This document shows positions 32,636-41,889 of a DNA stretch of 42,351 nt, in pieces. The number at the start of each line of letters is the position of its first letter. Position 1 is the stretch's first letter. A program made the translations under genes and the position numbers. The notes beneath the pieces were generated by a model that saw only the letters and a list, made by a program, of their open reading frames with translations, was not told the DNA's origin and searched no databases. The DNA is from Calditrichia bacterium (GTDB lineage: Bacteria; Calditrichota; Calditrichia; Calditrichales; Calditrichaceae), in NCBI GenBank assembly GCA_026983775.1, contig JALSTK010000131.1, positions 1 to 42,351 of the forward strand, written 5' to 3'.

Positions 32636-33736
32636 ATGGTTAAGGAAAGTAAACCGATCGAACTGGCCAACGGAGTTTATTGGTTAGGTGTTTTACTCGA
32701 AAAACGGCTCGAAGTGAATGTGTATCTGCGAGTCTTTAAAAAGGGGGACAAAACTATTAATATGGTTATTGATCCGGGGCCCCCTTCCGTATTTGAAACG
32801 GTACAACAGAATCTGCTTAGTCTTACCAAGGATCTACGTAAGATCAATTTCACCTATATAAATCATCAGGATCCGGATGTAAGCACCAATGTTATGTATT
32901 TGCACAAATATAATCCGGCCCTGAAAGTTATTTGTACGGAAGATACATGGCGTTTGATAAGTTTTCTCGGATTGGATGATGCCAATTTTCAGGCGATCGA
33001 CAAATTTAAATCTTTAAGAGGTAAATTGTCTACCGGCCATTCCATTCGCTTCGTTCCCACCCCATTTTGTCATTTCCGGGGAGCGGCCATGCTGTATGAT
33101 GAATCATCCCGAATCCTGTTCACCGGGGATTTGTTTGGTGGTATCACCCACTCCCCCGGTCTTTTCGCCACATCCGTCAACTGGCACGGCATGCGCTCCT
33201 TCCATCAACTTTATATGCCCAGTCAGGATGCGCTTCGCAGCGCAATAGATAGTATCCGTTCTTTGGAACCGAAACCGGAGATTCTGGCTCCTCAGCACGG
33301 AGCATTGATTAAAGGTGACTTAATCGAAGAATTTATGGGTAAGTTATACGACCTACCCGTGGGATGGAGCTTGCTGGAGACCCTTGTTAAGCATAAAGAT
33401 TTTTATATAGAAGCCATCAATGACATTCTGCAAACCATTAGCCACCGTATTGGCGAAGATCTGGTAACCATGGCTATTAACAAAATAGAATCCGATGGTA
33501 CGTTTCCAAATCTTTTTGAGATGAAAGGTAACACGGTTATTGATATCAAATTAGATCCTTCCAAATCCTTTAAAATCTTTTTGGATGCTTTGCAGGAGGG
33601 TCAACCCAAGGAAAATATTGAGATCATTCGCAACGCAGTGCTTAAGGCAGCCGTAGACTGGAATCTGCCGCTTTTCGAATCTATGATTGATGAAAACGCC
33701 AAAGCATCGGATTTGCTATTAATAGAGGAGGATTAG
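32636..33736 (+). CDS. Metallo-beta-lactamase-fold diiron protein, ODP/FprA-like
   Basis: 366 residues. The N-terminal 240 or so form a metallo-beta-lactamase fold with the diiron ligand pattern of oxygen-binding proteins and flavodiiron enzymes: H77-x-D79-x-D81 (NHQDPDVS), H146, D165 (FTGDLFGG) and H221 (PQHGALI). The HQDPD form is that of ODP-type oxygen sensors rather than the HxExD of FprA reductases, and no flavodoxin domain follows. The C-terminal 130 residues are not recognised. It may bind or reduce O2 or NO, or act as a sensor module. The start has AAAGAGGTTAAAA upstream. It follows the surface cytochrome but has its own promoter. Confidence 0.82.
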   Translation: MVKESKPIELANGVYWLGVLLEKRLEVNVYLRVFKKGDKTINMVIDPGPPSVFETVQQNLLSLTKDLRKINFTYINHQDPDVSTNVMYLHKYNPALKVICTEDTWRLISFLGLDDANFQAIDKFKSLRGKLSTGHSIRFVPTPFCHFRGAAMLYDESSRILFTGDLFGGITHSPGLFATSVNWHGMRSFHQLYMPSQDALRSAIDSIRSLEPKPEILAPQHGALIKGDLIEEFMGKLYDLPVGWSLLETLVKHKDFYIEAINDILQTISHRIGEDLVTMAINKIESDGTFPNLFEMKGNTVIDIKLDPSKSFKIFLDALQEGQPKENIEIIRNAVLKAAVDWNLPLFESMIDENAKASDLLLIEED

Positions 33737-33767
33737 AAAGATTCAACCGGCGGTCACTTTATTTTAC

Positions 33768-35507
33768 TCATTTGTTTCCCAAGCTTTTATGCAAATGATC
33801 TAAAAGTCGCTGGTAATCGGCCCCCAGAACAAGCACATAATTCACGGTGTGATCGGGAAGGGGTAGCTTAAAACGAAAATCATACTTTCTCCCGAGAAGT
33901 TGATTCAGCTTTTTGATGTTCCGGTCCGGGAAATGATTGCCCATAACAAAGGTTTGGGCAACTCGCCAGTTTAATTTCCCGCCCGGTCTGTAATTTTCAA
34001 CATACGTAACCCGATACCCGGCGGTCGTTAAAATTTTTTCCAATTGATGGGCAATGCCCTTTTCACCCATACCGTTCAGAATGGCAATCCGAATCTTGCC
34101 TCTCGACACTTTTCGTTCAATCTCTTTTTTAACTGTAAGATATGCAGGATCATTTGCAAGCAACTTATCCAACGCTTTGGAAATTTCCAGGGCCTTGCCT
34201 GGAGAATCCGTCTTTATTGCTTTTTGAATATCCTGAAGTGCCCTCTTCTTAATATTCTTAATTTTTCGAAAAACATCTGTATCATTTGGTTTGATCCGAA
34301 AAGCCTGTTTGTATAATTCCAGGGCATTATTCCCAGTCGGCAGATATAAATAGCCGTTTTTCATTTTTTCTTCGGCCTGGCGTAAAAGAGCCTGGTACAA
34401 GCGCACCCGAAATGTATCCGGCCGGGTAGTAACCGGCGTCTTTCCGACAGAAGGAACCGTTTCTTTACCGGATGGGGCAATTGAATTCATTTTATGTAAC
34501 AGATAGCCCATGACCAGAATCAGTAAAAACACGATTATCAGAAATTTATAGGTAGGATTCGTTGATTTTGTCGGTTTGTCTCTTCTTACCAGGATATTCC
34601 TGGACCCCGGCACTTTTTTAGGGACAGAGGAGGCCGAAACAGGTTCTTTGGAGAAATACCGTTCTTTGGCAAGAGAAAGGGCCTGGCGCATTTCCGCGGC
34701 CGTTCTGAAACGATCCCAGGGCTCTTTAGACAGACACTTTAGCAGTACCTGATTGAGTCCGCTGGAAATATCCCCGACCGGCTTGGCTTTCTCCCTCAGA
34801 ATTTGGGTATATACATCTCCTCTGTGAAAGGGAGGATGCCCGCTAACCAAATCATACAGAGTAGCGCCCAGGGAATATATATCGGACGGGATACTCAATT
34901 GTTTACCGCTCAACTGTTCCGGGGACATATAAAGAATAGTCGTATGGGTGGAGGTATCCCAGACCATAGATGCGGCCACCCGCACCATTTCCGAAATCCC
35001 AAAATCTATCAGGGTTACCTTGCCGTCCGGGGCAAGCACCACATTTTTCGGTTTGATATCGCGATGCAATACATTATGGTCATGGGCATATTCCAGAGCA
35101 TCCAGAATCTGAATTCCAAGCCAACGCACAATGTTTTCAGATAAACGTTTATCGGATTTTTCCAGTTTTTTTTGTTTTAAGGTCTTTCCCCTTACAAATT
35201 CCAATTCCAAAAACCACGACGGCCCGTCCTGATGCACATCATACAGACGGGCAATTAAAGAATGATTCAACCAACGGATCAAGCTCACCTCTTCCCGGAT
35301 ATAGGTCAAAGCTTCCGAATCATCCGTTACCGATTGCGGGATGTAAAACAATATTTTTTTCAGACCTTGTTTTCGATCTTTCGCCAGATAAATTAAGCCC
35401 AGACTGCGGGGAACCGGCTTACTCAGTACTTCGAATCGATCGATGATTACCTGGCCGATTTGATAAGCCGGAAAATCCTGATTGGCAAACAGACTGCTAA
35501 TTTTCAA
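33768..35507 (-). CDS. Ser/Thr protein kinase-like membrane protein with LytR_C domain
   Basis: 579 residues beginning at a TTG (35507) with AGGAA six bases upstream; no nearby in-frame ATG fits. The kinase-like domain (24-280) keeps HRD (148-150), K152, N155 and DFG (168-170), and SPEQ and SDIYSLG are present. The glycine loop is degraded, and the beta-3 strand KKILFYI has Phe or Tyr where the VAIK lysine belongs. A linker, a transmembrane helix (321-338), a helical tetratricopeptide-like region (about 365-460) and a C-terminal LytR_C domain (RIAILNGMGEKGIAHQLEKI) follow, facing the periplasm. A role in cell-envelope signalling is likely; catalytic activity is doubtful. It is the last gene of an ndk-pepC-selB-kinase set. 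Confidence 0.85.
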   Translation of the reverse strand: MKISSLFANQDFPAYQIGQVIIDRFEVLSKPVPRSLGLIYLAKDRKQGLKKILFYIPQSVTDDSEALTYIREEVSLIRWLNHSLIARLYDVHQDGPSWFLELEFVRGKTLKQKKLEKSDKRLSENIVRWLGIQILDALEYAHDHNVLHRDIKPKNVVLAPDGKVTLIDFGISEMVRVAASMVWDTSTHTTILYMSPEQLSGKQLSIPSDIYSLGATLYDLVSGHPPFHRGDVYTQILREKAKPVGDISSGLNQVLLKCLSKEPWDRFRTAAEMRQALSLAKERYFSKEPVSASSVPKKVPGSRNILVRRDKPTKSTNPTYKFLIIVFLLILVMGYLLHKMNSIAPSGKETVPSVGKTPVTTRPDTFRVRLYQALLRQAEEKMKNGYLYLPTGNNALELYKQAFRIKPNDTDVFRKIKNIKKRALQDIQKAIKTDSPGKALEISKALDKLLANDPAYLTVKKEIERKVSRGKIRIAILNGMGEKGIAHQLEKILTTAGYRVTYVENYRPGGKLNWRVAQTFVMGNHFPDRNIKKLNQLLGRKYDFRFKLPLPDHTVNYVLVLGADYQRLLDHLHKSLGNK

Positions 35508-35575
35508 AACCGATTCCTGCCTTTAATTGAACAAAAATTCTTAAGAAAACCGTAAAAGGCCTCGCTCTTTTTCGC

Positions 35576-37495
35576 TTAGCTTTTCAATAATTGCGGGCCG
35601 ATTTTACGCAAATCCCCTTCACGTACGGTATACCCGGATTGATCCAAATATTCCAATAAAGGAATCAGAAATTTACGGGTAGTATCGGTAAAGCGACGCA
35701 ATTCATCTACCGTAAGCGCTTCATTCTGTTTAAAATATTGTCTGAGAAATTTGAACAAGCGCTGCCAATGATGCGCATGAAGATAATATTTTCCGGATAT
35801 CGAAATTAATACTCCGGATCGATTTAAATCGGCCGTCAAATTCTTAATATCTTTCAATTCCATTCTGCCATCCACAGCAGCCGCCAAATCTTTCATATCC
35901 GGGGGATGAAATCCCGTCTTTTCGTAGATTTCCCGTATCTTTTGTTTGTGTTGCAGAATCAGTTGATTATCTACGGCGTCGGGATGCAGAAAGCGATCTT
36001 CTTCACCGGAGATGAGTTTGGCTTTAAGAGCATATCGCAGACTCTGCTCAAACAGGAAAGAATCCATTTGATGATTCGGCAGAGCGTCTAATAATTCTTT
36101 GCGATTCAATTTAGGACGCATGGGAAACTTTTTGGCCTGTTCTGCTAAGATTTGCTCGATAGAATGCGCTGTGCTTGTTACTAACTCCTGCCTTACATAA
36201 TAATTTTCTTTATTCATGGTAAAGCGGCTTATTTCTCTGGCGGATAACAGGGGTTGGAGGGCATTTTTCAGAGTAGAAGGCTTTTCGAAAAGGAGCTTGA
36301 TCAGTTCATTCAGAGAGATTGCTCTTCTGTTTTCAGATCGAAAGATCAACCGAAGGCGTTCCGTTAAGGTTCCATCCGTCAAAATTTTGAAGTATTTTTT
36401 CCATTCCTCGTCTTTGCGGTGTAGATGCGGAGGATTGAGCTGAAGGACTTTTCCCCCGGCAAGGGTGGTAACCGGCGAGAGGCTGCGTAAAAGAACCGCA
36501 TCACCCGGTACGGCAATTATATCTTCCGACACTCTTATCCGTACATGATAATGCTCTTCATTGTTCAAGACACTATCTTCTTCAAACCAGTTCATTCTAC
36601 CGTTCACTGCGGCTGTTCCGACATGCACCCGCACTTCGGCATTCCGTTTAATCTTAAATTTAAAATAGGCGGTTGTAAACACTTCCGCCAAGAAACTGCG
36701 AACAGGTTCGATGGATTCCGGCTCGGCCAGAACCGTACCGCGAGGAAGCTGCCGGACCTCAATTCCGGCCAGATTAACCGCTGCTCTCAAACCTGCGGTT
36801 GCTTGCCGGACATCGTGCTGATGGGTTTGAATGCCACGCACCCTTAATTTGCGTTTGGCAGGGTATAAAAGAACTTCATCATCAACGGCTACTTTTCCCG
36901 ATAAAACCGTTCCGGTAACGATACTACCGAAACCCTTAGCCGAAAAACTTCGATCCACAAAAAGGCGGAAGGGTCGGCTGTCTATCCGTTGTTCAAGTTG
37001 ATCGATTTTATCGAGAATGGCTTGTCGTAAAATATCAATCCCCTGCCCTGTTGTGGCAGATACTTCGATCACGGGCTGATCACCATACTCCTGATTGTGC
37101 AGATAGGTATACACATCGTCCCGCACCAGCTGCAGCCAGTCGTCATCCACAAGATCGATTTTATTGATCACCACAATTCCCTGACGCACTCCGAAAAATT
37201 TCAGAATGTCCAAATGCTCTTTCGTCTGGGGCATAACCCCGTCATCGGCTGCTATGACCAGTATAAAAAAATCGATGGTGCTGACTCCGGCCACCATATT
37301 CTTTACGAATTTCTCATGGCCCGGTACATCGATGATCGTAATATCATCCCGCCAATAGGCAAAGCCGATATCAATGGTGATCCCTCTGCTTTTTTCTTCG
37401 GGCCGGCGATCGGTTTCTATTCCGGTTAAGGCTTTGATCAGTGCCGTTTTACCATGATCAATATGACCGGCCATGCCAATAATCGTATGTTTCAT
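35576..37495 (-). CDS. selB: Selenocysteine-specific translation elongation factor SelB
   Basis: 639 residues, family length. The GTPase domain has [40 protein letters not shown] and NKIDLVD. Translation-factor barrels follow ([23 protein letters not shown]), and the C-terminus is built of winged helices that bind the SECIS hairpin of selenoprotein mRNAs. It delivers Sec-tRNA to UGA codons, so the organism should make selenoproteins. No selA, selD or selC was seen here. It lies between the PepC-like protease gene (15-base gap) and the kinase-like gene. Confidence 0.96.
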   Translation of the reverse strand: MKHTIIGMAGHIDHGKTALIKALTGIETDRRPEEKSRGITIDIGFAYWRDDITIIDVPGHEKFVKNMVAGVSTIDFFILVIAADDGVMPQTKEHLDILKFFGVRQGIVVINKIDLVDDDWLQLVRDDVYTYLHNQEYGDQPVIEVSATTGQGIDILRQAILDKIDQLEQRIDSRPFRLFVDRSFSAKGFGSIVTGTVLSGKVAVDDEVLLYPAKRKLRVRGIQTHQHDVRQATAGLRAAVNLAGIEVRQLPRGTVLAEPESIEPVRSFLAEVFTTAYFKFKIKRNAEVRVHVGTAAVNGRMNWFEEDSVLNNEEHYHVRIRVSEDIIAVPGDAVLLRSLSPVTTLAGGKVLQLNPPHLHRKDEEWKKYFKILTDGTLTERLRLIFRSENRRAISLNELIKLLFEKPSTLKNALQPLLSAREISRFTMNKENYYVRQELVTSTAHSIEQILAEQAKKFPMRPKLNRKELLDALPNHQMDSFLFEQSLRYALKAKLISGEEDRFLHPDAVDNQLILQHKQKIREIYEKTGFHPPDMKDLAAAVDGRMELKDIKNLTADLNRSGVLISISGKYYLHAHHWQRLFKFLRQYFKQNEALTVDELRRFTDTTRKFLIPLLEYLDQSGYTVREGDLRKIGPQLLKS

Positions 37496-37509
37496 ATCAA
37501 AGACATCCT

Positions 37510-38898
37510 CTAAAACATGGCATCCCAGGGCGGAAGAGTAATCGGTTTTAACTTCAGGGCCCGTTTAACCGCATCCGATACATAGATCTTTCGTACGACC
37601 AGGCGGAACATATAGGCGCTAAACCAGTCATCCGTCATGATCAGGTAGCCTTTGTGTCCCGCTTTTTCACCCCAGCTGTTTTCCAAAAGCCATTTCGTCG
37701 TTTTTCCGTCTGCACTGGTATCTACACCCATCAATGCCATACCATGGGAAGAGCCGCTGTCAAAGGTAAGCACCCGTTGTTTTTTATTCATAGTAAACTT
37801 AATTCCGAAAAGAGAGGCATAGTCATACTGGTGTAAAGCCAGAATGCCATCATCCTTATTGAGCTGTTTACCCACATCACAAGAAAAATAGAGCGGTTGA
37901 TCATTTAAAATCGATTTTTTTGCAAACTGTTTCAATTCCCCTACGGGAACATTTACAAAGGTCCAGTCCGTACCGTCATAGCGGTTGCGATCATATTTAA
38001 TCCTGTATAATTTATAAAATGCCTTGGATGGATCATTCATCAGCATAACATAGTCATTAAAACCGCCGCCCACAAAATCCTGATAGAAGGTTTGCGGAGT
38101 ATAGGTTTTGAGCGGACTTACTTTTCCGTTTATATCTTCATACCTCCAGGTGAATGTTTGCGGTGGCCGGCCAAGACCAATGACCAGCATACGGTAAATA
38201 TCTTTAAGCTGGTTGATTTTTTGCCGACGGATTTGCTTAATCGGCTTTCCCTCTTTCACCATTTGTCGTAATTGCAATCCTTGTTCCCGTAATTTGCGGC
38301 GCAATAACCGTCTTAACATGGAAGTACTGTTGCTATTGAACGTTTCCGCCATGGCTTCCTTGGGAACCGCACCGTATTTGGTTACCAGATCGACCATCAT
38401 ATTCCAGACTCCACCGTCGCCAATGGGATTTTTAAACAACCACTCTACCTCCCTGTCATCCAAAGGTCTTTTGCCCGTATGGATCATGGCTTCCAAAAAG
38501 AGATTGGCCTTTTCGAATTGATCCCAAAAGAACAAGTAATTTTCCGAGAATTCAAACGATTTCATATGATATTTTTTTATAATGGCAGGCCGCAAAGTAT
38601 TCAAAGCCGTAAACAGCCAGCAGCGTCCGGATGATTTTTGATTGGTAATCCCTTTGGTTTCAATTTTATGTGCAAAATAAAAATCGAGGTCCTTGATGGC
38701 CGAGCGATTAAAAGCCAGTTTCTTTATATTATTATTTTGCACGGCATGCAATACCGCTTGAACGGAAGCATCCTTTTTTAAAGATTGCCGGATTTCCTTC
38801 AATTCATTTTCGGATAGAGCCCCGGGAGCCGTTTGACCGTAGACAAGAGAGAAGACGAAAAGAAGCACGGCCAAGACCTGAATCAGTAAAAAGCGCAT
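37510..38898 (-). CDS. Secreted C1-family cysteine peptidase, PepC/bleomycin-hydrolase-like
   Basis: 462 residues with a signal peptide (MRFLLIQVLAVLLFVFSLVY then GQ). The papain-type active site is complete: Q87 and C93 in QKSSGRCWLF, H385 in SGSSHGMAL and N407 in ENSWG. The C-terminus (PPWDAMF) is like that of bleomycin hydrolases, whose tail enters the active site and gives aminopeptidase activity. The classical enzyme is a cytoplasmic hexamer; here export to the periplasm or outside is predicted. It would trim peptides for nutrition. Gene order ndk-this-selB on one strand suggests co-transcription. Confidence 0.92.
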   Translation of the reverse strand: MRFLLIQVLAVLLFVFSLVYGQTAPGALSENELKEIRQSLKKDASVQAVLHAVQNNNIKKLAFNRSAIKDLDFYFAHKIETKGITNQKSSGRCWLFTALNTLRPAIIKKYHMKSFEFSENYLFFWDQFEKANLFLEAMIHTGKRPLDDREVEWLFKNPIGDGGVWNMMVDLVTKYGAVPKEAMAETFNSNSTSMLRRLLRRKLREQGLQLRQMVKEGKPIKQIRRQKINQLKDIYRMLVIGLGRPPQTFTWRYEDINGKVSPLKTYTPQTFYQDFVGGGFNDYVMLMNDPSKAFYKLYRIKYDRNRYDGTDWTFVNVPVGELKQFAKKSILNDQPLYFSCDVGKQLNKDDGILALHQYDYASLFGIKFTMNKKQRVLTFDSGSSHGMALMGVDTSADGKTTKWLLENSWGEKAGHKGYLIMTDDWFSAYMFRLVVRKIYVSDAVKRALKLKPITLPPWDAMF

Positions 38899-38948
38899 TG
38901 TATTTCCTTTCTGTTAAGAATAAATCTGGCTTTATTTGATTTGAGCAC

Positions 38949-39365
38949 TTAACTCAGTAGATCCGTACCCTTAAAGAGATAATTTATTTCATAGGAAGCG
39001 GATTCCGCAGAATCCGATCCGTGAACAGCATTGCGCCCGATACTCACTCCCATATCCCTGCGTATCGTGCCTCTCGGTGCTTTTTGGGGATCCGTAGGTC
39101 CGATCATCTTCCGCCAGCGATTTATCACGTCTACTCCTTCCAGGACGATTAAAACCGAAGGTCCTGAAGTCATATAGTCCACCAACTCTTTAAAAAAGGG
39201 TTGATCACGGTGTATATAGTAAAATCCTTCAGCTTCCCGAATCTGTAAATGAATGAGCTTCATGCCGACCAGACGCAGGCCTTCCTCTTCTATGCGGCGG
39301 ATAATTTCACCGATATAGCCGGCTGCTACCGCGTCAGGCTTGATGATGGCCAATGTTCGTTCCAT
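38949..39365 (-). CDS. ndk: Nucleoside diphosphate kinase
   Basis: 138 residues, standard length. The opening ERTLAIIKPDAV and the phospho-histidine H115 in RNAVHGSDSAESA are diagnostic. It balances nucleoside triphosphate pools by transferring the gamma phosphate of ATP to other NDPs. Start ATG at 39365 has GGGAAGGAATGATTCTCA upstream. It heads the minus-strand set leading to the peptidase and selB. Confidence 0.97.
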   Translation of the reverse strand: MERTLAIIKPDAVAAGYIGEIIRRIEEEGLRLVGMKLIHLQIREAEGFYYIHRDQPFFKELVDYMTSGPSVLIVLEGVDVINRWRKMIGPTDPQKAPRGTIRRDMGVSIGRNAVHGSDSAESASYEINYLFKGTDLLS

Positions 39366-39467
39366 TGAGAATCATTCCTTCCCATATAATTGGATTTTTA
39401 TTCTCTCTCCTTTCCTTTTAAATTAAGCAATAATTGTATTAATTTAAACAAAATTCAGAGGAATCGC

Positions 39468-39812
39468 ATGAAGGTCGACCATTTAAGCTTCGGAAAAATC
39501 ATTATTGATGGGCAAACATACAGGGAAGATATCGTTATTGTGGACAAGCAGATCATTCATAGAGAAAAAGACGCCTCCAGAAAATGGAAAGCGAAATATG
39601 GTCATACTCCCCTGTCCGTTGAAGAAAATATCCCATGGCAATGCCGTAAATTAGTTATCGGAACCGGCATGTACGGAGCCTTACCCGTCATGCCGGAGGT
39701 TAAGGAAAAGGCCGAAAAATTAGGTGTCGAACTACAGATTATGCCCAGTCCGCAGGCAGTGAGACATTTGGATGATCGCCATACCAATCTGATCCTGCAC
39801 CTGACATGTTAG
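39468..39812 (+). CDS. Mth938-domain (DUF498/NDUFAF3-like) protein
   Basis: 114 residues from the ATG at 39468 (RBS AGAGGAATCGC); a longer frame to 39390 lacks a ribosome-binding site and family similarity. The motifs LVIGTGMYGALPVMPEV and HLDDRHTNLILHLTC fit the Mth938 fold, whose members include mitochondrial complex I assembly factor NDUFAF3. The biochemical role in bacteria is unknown. It converges on the GNAT gene and their stop codons overlap in TTAG (39809-39812). Confidence 0.85.
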   Translation: MKVDHLSFGKIIIDGQTYREDIVIVDKQIIHREKDASRKWKAKYGHTPLSVEENIPWQCRKLVIGTGMYGALPVMPEVKEKAEKLGVELQIMPSPQAVRHLDDRHTNLILHLTC

Positions 39813-40357
39813 GGTTTTCTCCCCTTTTCCCAATCTTCACGAAGAATGGCCATCAGGTAAAAATCGCTGTAATGATTCTCATGGAACATGGCCTGGCGCA
39901 ATGTTCCTTCGATAAGAAAGCCCTCTTTTTCATAGGCTTTTACGGCCCGAACATTTTCCGTGCTGACATGCAATTGAACGCGATTCAGATTAAGGGTAGC
40001 AAAAGCGTAGTCTACCATTAACCGGGTGGCTTCTCTGCCGAAGCCGTGATCCCAATCCTTTTTCCGGGCAATGGCAATATAAAACGTAGCCATACGTCCC
40101 ACCCAATCGATACGTACCAGAGAGGTGCAACCAATGGGTTGATCCGGATTTATGGTGGCTATGGTAAAAAATACCGTATGGGGATCCCTTTGTTTTGCTT
40201 CGATCCTTTCCTTATGGATCCGGATATTGCTCGGTAATGCATAGTACAAGGTTTCCCGGGGATCCGGATGATTTTCGGACAGGGCAATGATTTCTTCATC
40301 AGCCGGTTCGGGTGACCGTAAATAGATTCTTTTGCCGATAATAAAAGGATTTAACAT
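39809..40357 (-). CDS. GNAT-family N-acetyltransferase (RimJ/RimL-like)
   Basis: 182 residues from the ATG at 40357 (LNPFIIGKRIYLRSPEPADEE), which has AGAGGA about 12 bases ahead. An ATG at 40384 and a longer frame to 40468 lack ribosome-binding sites, and the latter crosses a terminator. The acetyl-CoA motif A region (ARKKDWDHGFGREATRLMVDYAF) and the NVRAVKAYEKEGF motif are typical. It transfers acetyl to an amine; whether the target is a ribosomal protein, a sugar or an antibiotic is not visible. Confidence 0.88.
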   Translation of the reverse strand: MLNPFIIGKRIYLRSPEPADEEIIALSENHPDPRETLYYALPSNIRIHKERIEAKQRDPHTVFFTIATINPDQPIGCTSLVRIDWVGRMATFYIAIARKKDWDHGFGREATRLMVDYAFATLNLNRVQLHVSTENVRAVKAYEKEGFLIEGTLRQAMFHENHYSDFYLMAILREDWEKGRKP

Positions 40358-40411
40358 AGGGTATATTTTCCTCTTTGTAATCATTATAGATAAAATAATA
40401 AAGTATTCTAT

Positions 40412-40450
40412 AAAAACAAAAAAGCGAAACCCATAAATCCGGTTCCGCTT
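40412..40450 (-). terminator. Rho-independent terminator of the lipoprotein gene
   Basis: The minus strand has AAGCGGAACC, an 8-base loop, then GGGTTTCGCTT followed by a T-rich tract. It begins about 22 bases after the lipoprotein stop codon and separates it from the GNAT gene. Confidence 0.82.
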
Positions 40451-40472
40451 GATTTGTAAAAGATGCATACTT

Positions 40473-41876
40473 TTATTGTTTTGTACCTGTTATGGTAACC
40501 GATCTGTATCCGTTTCCATCCTCCGGAGGAGAGACGGTAATGGAAATGTTCACCAGAGGTGCATCCAGGCTATCTCCCGGAGCCCATGTAAAAGAGAAAT
40601 CCGTTGTACCCGGACCACTGGCCTGGGTATCGACCTGACGTACGTTGATATCTCCGAATAAATTACCATCCGTGGCTTCCACATTAATAATGCTGGACGA
40701 AACGATGGGATAGTCGTAAATATCCGAAACCGTATAATTAAAATGTACGGGTGTATTGGTATTATTGTATGTAAATGTTGTGGGACTAACGAAGATCGAC
40801 TTCGTTATAGCACTTAATAAAATATCGTTTTGAGTTGTAATCGTTTTACTGCCCAGTGTATCGCTATAGGTGACGGCGGTGACTGTGGCGAAGGAGTGAT
40901 CGGTAGGCGGCAAAGGATCGGCACTCATAAAGCGCACAACTGCCCGGCCCATGATATCCGTAACGGCCGAACCTTCCACAATCCCGTAATCTGAAGAGAA
41001 ATAAACGGCTGTTCCCGGAGCTACGGGATTACTGAATTTGTCCCCGACAAAAGCCGTGACCTTATCGATGATTCCGAAATGGACTCGTCCGGCGATATTG
41101 ACCTTTTCCATGGCCAGACTAAAATGATCGGCATCGGGCAGCCCTCCGTAGATGGCAATCCGTACCGGCATAGTGCGGATAGTCTTTCCATCCACATCAG
41201 CCCAGGCATCGATCTGTACGGCTCCGGCCAGGATGCCGCTATTCAGAACCGTATAAGCATATCCGCCCTGAGTGTCCATAGTTTCAGGATAAAGGTATTC
41301 ACCGCCCCCCGGTCCGTTCAGGATAGAGAAATGGACCGTTACCTTATGATCTTCGTCCACCAAAACGCCCTTGTCATCCGTTACGGCGAAATTCAGGAAA
41401 GTAGCTTCTTTCAGGCCCGAACTTTGAATATAGAGATGGGTGTCATGTTTGCCCGAAATTTCGATATGGGAGGCTGGACCGCTGCTGCTTATGGTATCGG
41501 TTGGAGCCACGGTAGAATCACCTCCGACTTTGATCAGGGTAATATCGGAAACAGTAATCGTCGCTCCCCGTTTAACCTGCACATTCAGAGAGTTGGTATT
41601 AAACCCGACTTTACTGATTTCCAGTTGAACTTCTTTTTGGTCTTCGCTTGCCTCCAGATTCACAATTAGACGAAAAGCACCGGTAGCATCGGTTAAGGTT
41701 TGTGAGAACATATTTTTAGCATTGACCAGGGCACCGGGAATAGGTGTGGCCAGGTAATTTTTATCCAGGTAATAGACCTTCCCCTCTAAAACCGTCTCCC
41801 CGTTTTCAGTACGGGTCGTACAGGAAAGAATTAAAGTGAGTAAGCTAAAAATAAATACATACTTGAGAAACCTCAT
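40473..41876 (-). CDS. Lipoprotein with carboxypeptidase-regulatory-like and Ig-like (Big) domains
   Basis: 467 residues from the ATG at 41876, which has GGAGGATCT before it; the frame runs upstream to 42029, but that stretch overlaps the pilT gene. A lipoprotein signal ends in ILSC with C19 as the lipid site. Residues about 25-105 form a beta-sandwich with LEGKVYYLDK and GAFRLIVNLEA. The rest contains two or three invasin/Big-type Ig repeats (VTDDKGVLVDEDHKVTVHFS, VTAFVGDKFSNPVAPGTAVYF, ITGTKQ end). It is probably an outer-membrane-anchored surface protein. It lies 13 bases after pilT, so it may belong to a type IV pilus operon. Confidence 0.85.
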   Translation of the reverse strand: MRFLKYVFIFSLLTLILSCTTRTENGETVLEGKVYYLDKNYLATPIPGALVNAKNMFSQTLTDATGAFRLIVNLEASEDQKEVQLEISKVGFNTNSLNVQVKRGATITVSDITLIKVGGDSTVAPTDTISSSGPASHIEISGKHDTHLYIQSSGLKEATFLNFAVTDDKGVLVDEDHKVTVHFSILNGPGGGEYLYPETMDTQGGYAYTVLNSGILAGAVQIDAWADVDGKTIRTMPVRIAIYGGLPDADHFSLAMEKVNIAGRVHFGIIDKVTAFVGDKFSNPVAPGTAVYFSSDYGIVEGSAVTDIMGRAVVRFMSADPLPPTDHSFATVTAVTYSDTLGSKTITTQNDILLSAITKSIFVSPTTFTYNNTNTPVHFNYTVSDIYDYPIVSSSIINVEATDGNLFGDINVRQVDTQASGPGTTDFSFTWAPGDSLDAPLVNISITVSPPEDGNGYRSVTITGTKQ

Positions 41877-41889
41877 AGATCCTCCAAAA

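Noticed and set aside
33183-33198. Sigma-54-like TGGCACGGCATGCGCT inside the diiron-protein gene
   Set aside because: It lies within coding sequence (Trp-His-Gly-Met-Arg), and its -12 part (GCGCT) is poor; most likely chance.
33104-33298. Minus-strand frame inside the diiron-protein gene and similar shadow frames elsewhere
   Set aside because: All lie opposite genes with clear protein families and show no start signals of their own.
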